A program made the translations under genes and the position numbers. Below are positions 57,394 to 64,000 of a stretch of DNA of 64,000 nucleotides, piece after piece (position 1 is the stretch's first letter; every line of letters begins with the position of its first letter). Source of the DNA: Flavobacteriaceae bacterium F08102 (lineage in GTDB: Bacteria > Bacteroidota > Bacteroidia > Flavobacteriales > Flavobacteriaceae); contig JALKAY010000002.1 of the NCBI GenBank assembly GCA_023015935.1, forward strand, positions 186,001 to 250,000. The letters run 5' to 3'. The notes beneath the pieces are model-generated. The model made no database searches and had not been told where the DNA came from. It saw nothing but the letters and a program-made list of their open reading frames with translations.

Positions 57394-58026
57394 GTGAAGA
57401 GGAGCCTAATTTTTGGATTTTTTGTAAGTTCCCTTATACTCGGTATTATCTATTATATAGACGCCAAATCTCAACCAGATTTGGCGTTTTTTACGTACAA
57501 GCTTTCTTCAGATGAACTGGATGAACTAAACGAAGGTGATTTAATTCTTCGTAGGGGATATGGGTTGCTAAGTACGCTTATTATGAAAATGATGAACGAA
57601 GATTATCCAGTAACCCATCTCGGAGTAATTTTAAAAAAACAACATACGTTTTATGTAGTACATTCGTTGTCAAGTAGTGTTTCTGATGTGGATGGAATTC
57701 AGATGCAACGCCTTGATTCATTTGTAAACAATTCATATCCAAACACAATTATGGTCAGTAGATTGAAGAACATTCATCAAGATCAGATAGGTAAAATAAA
57801 ACAGCGTTTAGCCTATTATTTGAAGAAAAAAGTTCCCTTTGATCATTATTTTAATGCACAAGATACTACGGCGTTTTATTGTTCTGAACTCGTTTGGAAA
57901 GTTTTTGAAAAAGATCTCGACTATTTAAGGGTTGATTCACAACTAAGCGATGATGATAAATATGCAAGTTTAAAATTTTTTTACAGTCCAAAATATTTTG
58001 ATATTATCATAAATCATCATGAGTAA
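57394..58026 (+). CDS. YiiX-like NlpC/P60-fold cysteine hydrolase
   Basis: 210 aa, GTG start, N-terminal membrane anchor (IFGFFVSSLILGIIYYI). Permuted papain-like fold: His75 in VTHLGVIL and Cys163 in FYCSELVW, the conserved pair of YiiX/YebB proteins, with LNEGDLILRRG at the domain start. Some family members cut peptidoglycan or lipid amides; substrate unknown. Its end overlaps bshC by eight bases, so translation is probably coupled. Confidence 0.85.
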   Translation: MKRSLIFGFFVSSLILGIIYYIDAKSQPDLAFFTYKLSSDELDELNEGDLILRRGYGLLSTLIMKMMNEDYPVTHLGVILKKQHTFYVVHSLSSSVSDVDGIQMQRLDSFVNNSYPNTIMVSRLKNIHQDQIGKIKQRLAYYLKKKVPFDHYFNAQDTTAFYCSELVWKVFEKDLDYLRVDSQLSDDDKYASLKFFYSPKYFDIIINHHE

Positions 58027-59644
58027 ACCACCTATATTTGTACCTATGATGCATTCAATTCCTTTTAGAGATACGGGCTATTTTTCTGATATTATTTGTG
58101 ATTATTTAGATCAAAAACCAAGTATTCGTCCGTTTTACAATGAGTTTCCAACCCTTGCGGGATTCAAAAAGCAGATGGATCGTAAGGGGCGTAGTTTTCC
58201 ATCTGAAAATCGAGCACTTTTGGTTCAACGTTTATTGGTTCAAAATGAGAACATAAAACTTACCAATAAAACGAAACAAAACATACGGCTTCTAGCTGAA
58301 AATTCTACGTTTACAATTACAACTGGGCATCAGCTAAATTTATTTACTGGCCCCCTTTATTTTATTTATAAAATTGTCAGTGCTATTAATTTGGCATCTA
58401 CCTTAGGTAAAGTGTATTCTGAACATACTTTTGTGCCTGTATATTGGATGGCTAGTGAGGATCACGATTTTGATGAAATTTGTTTTTTTAATTTAGGTAA
58501 TGAAAAAGTAACGTGGAAAACAGCGGCAGAAGGTGCGGTTGGTCGATTGTCCACGAAAGATATTGAAGCGTTGGCTGCGACGCTAGAGCGTGAATTAGGA
58601 AGTAGTCATCGAGCACGTAAATTAATTGATTTGTTTAAAAAGGCATATACTGAATTTAGCACATTAGCTGCTGCACACCGGTTTTTAGTGAATGAGCTTT
58701 TTGGTGCCTATGGACTGGTCATTGTAGACGGTGATGATGCAGAACTCAAAAGCGAATTTATACCTCAGATAAAAGCGGAGTTAGAACATCAACAAAGTTA
58801 TGCAGAAGTACAAAAAACGATTCAACAATTAGTAAAGGAGCAGTATCCAATCCAAGTCACCCCTCGAGAAATAAATTTATTTTATTTGCGAGATAATTAT
58901 CGAGAACGGATTTTAAAAGAACAAGACGGATTTATTTCAGTTGATGGGCGTTTTAAGTGGACTCATGAAGAAATATTTAAAGAGGTTGAAGCGCATCCAG
59001 AACACTTTAGTCCTAATGTTATTATGCGTCCCTTGTACCAAGAGGTTATTTTACCCAACCTGTGTTATATTGGTGGAGGGGGAGAGTTGGCGTATTGGTT
59101 TGAGTTAAAAACCTTTTTCGAACAACAGCATATTCCGTTTCCAATATTGCTTTTGAGAAATTCTGTACTGTGTATTTCTCGAAAACAAGCCGATAAAATG
59201 AAAAGATTGAATGTAAGTCCAGAAGAGTTATTTCTCGATCAACATGATTTATTGAGCCAAAAAACAAAAGAACTCTCAGATATTGAAATTGATTTCACTC
59301 GTCAAAAAGCACATTTGATTGCTCAATTTAATGAATTAGAAGTCTTGGCAACCAAAACGGATAAATCATTTATAGGGGCTGTAAAAGCCCAAAAGACAAA
59401 GCAAATAAACGGTCTAAACCATTTAGAAAAGCGATTGTTAAAAGCGCAAAAAAGAAAATTAAAAGATCACTTAGGTAGAATTTCCTCGTTGCAAGATGCC
59501 TTATTTCCTAAACATGGTTTAGCTGAGCGCTATGATAATTATGCCACTGCGGTCTTAGCTTTTGGTGAGGATTTTATAGATACTTTAATAGAAAATTTAG
59601 ATCCGTTGTCTCTTGAGTTTACTGTGTTAACGTTAGAAGGATAG
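58019..59644 (+). CDS. bshC: Bacillithiol biosynthesis cysteine-adding enzyme
   Basis: Adds cysteine to glucosaminyl-malate, last step in making the thiol bacillithiol. 541 aa, typical. Seen: TTGHQLNLFTGPLYFIYKIVSAINLA, YWMASEDHDFDEI, VIMRPLYQEVILPNLCYIGGGGELAYW, and a C-terminal coiled coil. Many flavobacteria have this pathway. Confidence 0.95.
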   Translation: MSKPPIFVPMMHSIPFRDTGYFSDIICDYLDQKPSIRPFYNEFPTLAGFKKQMDRKGRSFPSENRALLVQRLLVQNENIKLTNKTKQNIRLLAENSTFTITTGHQLNLFTGPLYFIYKIVSAINLASTLGKVYSEHTFVPVYWMASEDHDFDEICFFNLGNEKVTWKTAAEGAVGRLSTKDIEALAATLERELGSSHRARKLIDLFKKAYTEFSTLAAAHRFLVNELFGAYGLVIVDGDDAELKSEFIPQIKAELEHQQSYAEVQKTIQQLVKEQYPIQVTPREINLFYLRDNYRERILKEQDGFISVDGRFKWTHEEIFKEVEAHPEHFSPNVIMRPLYQEVILPNLCYIGGGGELAYWFELKTFFEQQHIPFPILLLRNSVLCISRKQADKMKRLNVSPEELFLDQHDLLSQKTKELSDIEIDFTRQKAHLIAQFNELEVLATKTDKSFIGAVKAQKTKQINGLNHLEKRLLKAQKRKLKDHLGRISSLQDALFPKHGLAERYDNYATAVLAFGEDFIDTLIENLDPLSLEFTVLTLEG

Positions 59645-59689
59645 TCGTCATAGGGTGAAAGATATTGGCTGTTAAACACGGGGTGTTGT

Positions 59690-60118
59690 TTAATACAATT
59701 TACATAATTCAAGTGCACGTTGATAAGCTTGAGCTCTAAAATATGTAGGGAATTTGTGTAATTCATTTGGATTAATCCACAACAATTCATCAAACTCATC
59801 ATCTTGAGGTTCAAGTTTCATTGTGGGATGGTATTGAATTAGCACTACATGTAATTCTTGGCGTTTAAAAATGTACCGATCTTCGTCGGGATAATCATAA
59901 CCTACGGTTTCATCAAAATGATCAAGGATGGCACTTTGATCTAATTCAAGACCCAATTCTTCTTTTAGCTCTCTTTTTATTCCATCGAGGTAGTGTTCAT
60001 TTGGTTCTAAGCCTCCTTGTGGAAATTTATATCCTCCATCTCTGGGAGATGATCCAATAAGAACTTTATCGTTGTGCACAAGCACCCCCATTACCGCTCT
60101 ACGCAGTTCGTGTTTCAT
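59690..60118 (-). CDS. Nudix hydrolase
   Basis: 142 aa. Nudix box GGLEPNEHYLDGIKRELKEELG has all key residues (G, E, REL, EELG). KFPQGG before it resembles RppH-type enzymes that trim mRNA 5' ends or diadenosine polyphosphates, but this cannot be decided here. Seven bases behind the unknown gene upstream, same transcript. Convergent with bshC. Confidence 0.9.
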   Translation of the reverse strand: MKHELRRAVMGVLVHNDKVLIGSSPRDGGYKFPQGGLEPNEHYLDGIKRELKEELGLELDQSAILDHFDETVGYDYPDEDRYIFKRQELHVVLIQYHPTMKLEPQDDEFDELLWINPNELHKFPTYFRAQAYQRALELCKLY

Positions 60119-60125
60119 AGGTTAA

Positions 60126-60542
60126 TTAATTTATAGGCTCAGCAGAAATTTGTGCATAATCAAGTGAACTGTTTGCGTAGTATTTGACAACGTTTTGCAT
60201 ATCAACTACAAAATTGTGAATAGCCCTTTTAAATTTTTCGCTATTGTCAGAATTACTATCTTCATTAGCGTATAAATTAATTAAAAAAGGATAGTAATAA
60301 TTTAAAGACATTTTACAAACACTATCAGAATTATGGTCATTACATAAATCTTTATTTATTTTGGCATAGACCTTAAATTTTGCACGGTCCAAATTAGTTA
60401 CATGTTTTATATCTCCAAATTTTTCTAACTTCTGTTGGAAGGTAGTGTACGGAGCCGTTTTGCTTTTTTTGAGAACTATCGAAATAAGTTCATCAATTTT
60501 TTTCGTGTTTTCTACGATGATTGATTTTATTTCATTAACCAT
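60126..60542 (-). CDS. Unrecognised protein upstream of the Nudix gene
   Basis: 138 aa, not recognised. Mostly helical and charged (EIKSIIVENTKKIDELISIVLKKSK), with cysteines at ~74 and ~84 (LCNDHNSDSVC) and no signal peptide. Seven bases before the Nudix gene, so probably co-transcribed. Base composition is more A/T-rich than neighbouring housekeeping genes. Confidence 0.6.
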   Translation of the reverse strand: MVNEIKSIIVENTKKIDELISIVLKKSKTAPYTTFQQKLEKFGDIKHVTNLDRAKFKVYAKINKDLCNDHNSDSVCKMSLNYYYPFLINLYANEDSNSDNSEKFKRAIHNFVVDMQNVVKYYANSSLDYAQISAEPIN

Positions 60543-61173
60543 ACTAATAAATTTTGAAAGCGCGTGTGGCGTTTGGTTATTTTAACGAGTGATAGTTTAA
60601 ATTAATTTAATTCGATAGTTTAGGTGAAAAACAATTAGAAATAAGGTAGTTAGACTCCCGTATTCTCTACGATACTATAACGTTAATCTTAGGGTTCTAG
60701 TATGTGTGTTTGAAAATTACTTTTTTGGCTAATGGACTGTGTTTTTTCTTTTTAATTCACTATGTACACATTGATCAAATAAAAACAAATTTCACTTCTG
60801 TAAAAAATTGCTATCGTTCTTATTCACGATACCTTATAAGTTGGCTTGAAGGAAAAAGAGTTGCTCAACGCATTAAATGATGAAAAGAGATGCTCTGAAT
60901 TTACCGTTTTGTCAAGCCATTTTTGTCATTAATTTTGAATACCTCGCGTTATAGGGGGCTATTTTTTAATATTGATAAATGTAGGAATGCAAATGGTTTG
61001 AGTTCCAAATTTAAAATAAAGTGCTAAAAAGCGAATTCGCGTAATAAGGTGTCGTATTAGAAAGCGCCTGAATTTATTGTCACTTTTGGGCATAAGAATT
61101 AAATGATGCATATTTTCGTAAATTTTATAAAAATAATGCTACCGCATTTCTGAATAAAATTTTACTTTTGCGG
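60543..61173. other. 631-base stretch without an intact gene
   Basis: No complete gene on either strand. From 60846 a short frame reads KEKELLNALNDEKRCSEF and stops at 60932; this resembles the N-terminus of Bacteroidota ECF sigma factors and may be a remnant. Otherwise A/T-rich with no clear repeat. Confidence 0.5.
61163..61170 (+). promoter_or_regulatory. TACTTTTG box three bases before guaA
   Basis: Exact TAnnTTTG match. The ATG follows after only three bases, which would leave no leader; no matching -33 TTG was found. Confidence 0.45.
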
Positions 61174-62706
61174 ATGCAACAAAAAGTACTTATTTTAGAT
61201 TTCGGTTCTCAGTTTACGCAATTGATTGCGCGAAGAGTGAGAGAGTTAAATATTTATTGTGAAATTCATCCATTTAATAGCACAAAGCTAAATGTTGATG
61301 ACTTTAAAGCGGTTATTCTGTCCGGAAGCCCATTTTCAGTGAATGCGGATAATGCACCAACTATTGATTTAACGAAGATTAAAGGTAAAAAACCAGTTTT
61401 AGGTGTTTGTTATGGTGCGCAATATTTAGTGCATCATTACGGTGGACAAGTAGGTGATTCAAATAGCCGAGAATATGGTAGAGCAAACTTGAATATCGTT
61501 GATTTAAACGCACCTTTATTTGAGAATGTTTCTCAAGGAAGTCAAGTTTGGATGAGTCATTCTGATACGATTAAAAGGCTGCCAGCAGGCTTTAAGAAAA
61601 TTGCAAGTACTAGTGATGTAGAATATGCCGCCTTTACAATTGAGGATGAAGATACGTTTGCAATTCAATTTCATCCAGAAGTATATCACACCACAGAAGG
61701 GAAAAAAATACTAGAAAATTTTCTAGTTAAAATAGCGGGAGTGGAGCAGACTTGGACGCCAAATTCTTTTGTTGAAACTACGGTGAGTGATCTCAAAGCG
61801 AAATTGGGAAATGATAAAGTTGTGTTAGGGCTCTCTGGAGGTGTTGATTCTTCTGTAGCTGCTGTGTTATTAGATAAAGCCATTGGACATAATTTATATT
61901 GTATCTTTGTGAATAATGGGCTTCTTCGAAAAGATGAGTTTACGCAGGTCTTAGCACAGTACGAAGATATGGGGTTAAATGTAAAAGGTGTTGATGCTTC
62001 GGCACGTTTTTTGAAAGCTCTTGAAGGAATTACTGATCCAGAAGCCAAACGAAAGGCTATTGGAAATACGTTTATTGAGGTGTTTGATGATGAGGCACAG
62101 CGAATTAAAGATGTAGTCTGGTTAGGTCAAGGGACAATTTATCCTGATGTTATTGAGTCGGTTTCAGCTTCTGGCGGACCATCGGCTACCATTAAAAGTC
62201 ATCACAACGTAGGCGGGTTACCAGATTTTATGAAATTGAAGATTGTTGAGCCCTTACGAATGATTTTTAAAGATGAGGTGAGACGTGTAGGGAAATCATT
62301 AGGGATGAACCCTGCCCTTTTAGGAAGACACCCTTTCCCCGGACCTGGGTTGGGAATTCGTATCTTAGGGGAGGTAACCCCTGAGAAAGTGAGAATCTTA
62401 CAAGAGGTAGATGCTATCTTTATTGACGGGTTGAAAAAATGGAATTTATATGATGATGTTTGGCAAGCAGGCGCGATGCTTTTACCGGTAAATTCAGTGG
62501 GAGTGATGGGAGATGAGCGAACCTATGAACGTGTGGTAGCTTTACGTGCTGTTTCTTCAACAGATGGTATGACCGCAGATTGGGTTAATTTGCCTTATGA
62601 GTTTTTGCAGGAAACATCAAATAAAATAATTAATTCTGTTAAAGGGGTAAATAGAGTTGTTTATGATATCAGTTCAAAACCTCCAGCAACGATTGAATGG
62701 GAATAA
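61174..62706 (+). CDS. guaA: GMP synthase (glutamine-hydrolysing)
   Basis: Converts XMP to GMP. 510 aa. Class I glutaminase with Cys in GVCYGAQY and His-x-Glu in [12 protein letters not shown]-pyrophosphatase loop [12 protein letters not shown], then the GMP-synthase dimerisation domain with [16 protein letters not shown] and C-terminal [11 protein letters not shown]. The ATG at 61174 ([13 protein letters not shown]) is preferred to a TTG two codons earlier that is inside the promoter box. Confidence 0.98.
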   Translation: MQQKVLILDFGSQFTQLIARRVRELNIYCEIHPFNSTKLNVDDFKAVILSGSPFSVNADNAPTIDLTKIKGKKPVLGVCYGAQYLVHHYGGQVGDSNSREYGRANLNIVDLNAPLFENVSQGSQVWMSHSDTIKRLPAGFKKIASTSDVEYAAFTIEDEDTFAIQFHPEVYHTTEGKKILENFLVKIAGVEQTWTPNSFVETTVSDLKAKLGNDKVVLGLSGGVDSSVAAVLLDKAIGHNLYCIFVNNGLLRKDEFTQVLAQYEDMGLNVKGVDASARFLKALEGITDPEAKRKAIGNTFIEVFDDEAQRIKDVVWLGQGTIYPDVIESVSASGGPSATIKSHHNVGGLPDFMKLKIVEPLRMIFKDEVRRVGKSLGMNPALLGRHPFPGPGLGIRILGEVTPEKVRILQEVDAIFIDGLKKWNLYDDVWQAGAMLLPVNSVGVMGDERTYERVVALRAVSSTDGMTADWVNLPYEFLQETSNKIINSVKGVNRVVYDISSKPPATIEWE

Positions 62707-62716
62707 TCTAAGGTTT

Positions 62717-64000
62717 ATGTTGAAAAAAATTAGAATTACAGTTTTAGTATGTTGTCTCACGGTATTGAGTGTGCAAGCACAAGAATATGTGTCATACAAA
62801 GTTTTACCTGGTGATTCTATAGAAGTTATAAGTCGTAAATTAGGGGTTAGTACCTTTAATTTACTAAAATTAAATCCGGATATTGAAGCCGGCCTTACCG
62901 AAGGTCAACTCATTATTGTTCCTAATAAAGATTTTAAACCGGTTAATGATATTGAGGATGGTGATTATGTAGAAGGGGGCTTTTTATACCATAAAGTACT
63001 TCCAAAAGAAAATTACTTTCAGTTTAAAAAGCAATATGGAGTGAGTAAGCGCGATTTGAGAAAGTATAACCTATCACTGAGAAGTGAAGGAATTAAAGCT
63101 GGGACTGTATTGAAAATTCCTGTTGATAAGGATTTTAAATTGCCTTCTTTTTATCAAAAAGAAGAAACAAAACCGTATTTGGTTTTGCCACAGCAAACCA
63201 AATATATGATTGCTAAAAAGTTTGGAATTAGTGTTGAAGAGCTCGATGCTCTGAACCCAACACTTGCGCATGAGGTATTAAAAGCAAATACAATTATCAA
63301 AGTTCCAAACAAGAAGTCCATTCCTGTTCAAGATGAAAATTATATTTTTTACCAGGTGGTAAAAGATGATAATTTTTTTAGAATCACTCAACGATTTCAC
63401 ACTACGAAAGAACAATTAATCGCCTTAAATCCTGAGTTAGAAAATGGTGTCAAACTTGGTATGGTGATTAAAATTAATAAGATTGGTGCTAATCCAGAGG
63501 ATCATTTTGTCCCACTTAGTTTAGAAGGGAAAAAAATAAAATTGGCAATGGTTTTGCCTTTTATGGCCAATGCGTCTATTGATTTTTCCAATCAACGAAC
63601 CGCGAATTACGTGACCGATTTTTATTTAGGAGCAATGATGGCACTCGATTCCTTGCGGAAGCAGGGGTTAACGATCGATTTAAAAATTTTAGATTCTGAA
63701 AATAATAGAGAAAAAGTGTTGGCGCTTTATGAAAACCGTAATTTCGATGATGTTGATGCGATTATCGGTCCTATGTATTACAATAATGTTCGATTATTGG
63801 CACCACGTATTAAAATTCCATTAGTGTCACCCGTTTCCGATAAAGATCACAAGGTTTTTGCAACCCGTTCTACTGTACAAGCGACTACCAAAAAGGAAAC
63901 CTTAGCAAAAAAAATGTTGGCGTATATCAAAGCGCATTATGAAGGTCAGGAACTCACTGTGGTGATAGATGATAATCCTGCACATCAATTTGAATTCAAC
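62717..64000 (+). CDS. LysM-repeat / periplasmic-binding-like protein, 5' part
   Basis: Runs off the window end; 428 codons are visible. Signal peptide (MLKKIRITVLVCCLTVLSVQA), then four LysM-like repeats to about residue 265 (for example YKVLPGDSIEVISRKLGVS, QTKYMIAKKFGISVEELDALNP and FFRITQRFHTTKEQLIALNP), then a Leu/Ile/Val-binding-type periplasmic domain (KIKLAMVLPFMANA, VDAIIGPMYYNNV). LysM binds peptidoglycan. Ten bases after guaA; this pairing is common in Flavobacteriia. The rest of the binding domain is outside the window. Confidence 0.9.
   Translation, partial: MLKKIRITVLVCCLTVLSVQAQEYVSYKVLPGDSIEVISRKLGVSTFNLLKLNPDIEAGLTEGQLIIVPNKDFKPVNDIEDGDYVEGGFLYHKVLPKENYFQFKKQYGVSKRDLRKYNLSLRSEGIKAGTVLKIPVDKDFKLPSFYQKEETKPYLVLPQQTKYMIAKKFGISVEELDALNPTLAHEVLKANTIIKVPNKKSIPVQDENYIFYQVVKDDNFFRITQRFHTTKEQLIALNPELENGVKLGMVIKINKIGANPEDHFVPLSLEGKKIKLAMVLPFMANASIDFSNQRTANYVTDFYLGAMMALDSLRKQGLTIDLKILDSENNREKVLALYENRNFDDVDAIIGPMYYNNVRLLAPRIKIPLVSPVSDKDHKVFATRSTVQATTKKETLAKKMLAYIKAHYEGQELTVVIDDNPAHQFEFN

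Overview
The window is a stretch of chromosome from a Bacteroidota bacterium, almost certainly a member of the Flavobacteriia. The evidence is direct: low GC, a recurring promoter element TAnnTTTG (often with an upstream TTG), few Shine-Dalgarno sites, a type IX secretion (T9SS) sorting domain, a DUF4295 mini-gene between ribosomal protein L33 and ftsY, bacillithiol enzyme BshC, menaquinone genes, and many signal peptides and lipoproteins. About 55 genes are supported. Most are housekeeping or ordinary envelope genes. No rRNA, tRNA, CRISPR array, prophage or intact insertion sequence was seen.

Layout. 1-7.3 kb: 3' end of ligA, ybaB, an S9 oligopeptidase, a pair of PLP enzymes (cysteine-synthase fold plus alpha-oxoamine-synthase fold) that together look like cysteate/capnine sulfonolipid synthesis, and tsaD. 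7.4-15.5 kb: the very large tamB gene, pfkA-gap, a LysE-type exporter and an HMG-CoA-lyase-like gene. 15.5-21.2 kb: a DinB-like exported protein and two exported metallopeptidases (M16, M1). 21.2-27.3 kb: a leftward beta-oxidation operon marR-fadN-fadA-fadE with an operator-like palindrome before marR. 27.4-34.2 kb: an ABC exporter with an MscS channel, a sigma-54 activator without a DNA-binding domain, a cytoplasmic-looking M23 protein, an NTF2-like protein and a peroxiredoxin. 34.4-44.2 kb: PPK2, a small unknown gene overlapping menD, then an accessory, decaying interval (broken TonB-type receptor, a 35-codon gene remnant, a purple acid phosphatase-like protein, an inactive-looking esterase) that separates menD from menB. 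44.4-49.4 kb: FAH-family protein, M28 peptidase, a secreted tail-fibre-like/T9SS pair, cinA. 49.4-57 kb: rpmB-rpmG-DUF4295-ftsY and rimO, with a signalling cassette placed between ftsY and rimO. 57-64 kb: DUF4878 lipoprotein, YiiX-like hydrolase, bshC, Nudix, an unknown gene, guaA and the start of a LysM/periplasmic-binding fusion.

The most interesting loci are: (1) the signalling cassette at 51.3-55.5 kb, made of a LytTR regulator with a degenerate receiver, a tiny very acidic lipoprotein, a TPR histidine kinase and a response regulator with an atypical HTH, preceded by a large hairpin and using a promoter whose -33 TTG sits in the loop of the previous gene's terminator; (2) the putative sulfonolipid pair at 3.8-6.2 kb; (3) tamB, whose signal anchor is encoded upstream of any ATG/GTG/TTG codon; and (4) the decayed menD-menB interval with a remnant paralogue of the pseudo-esterase.
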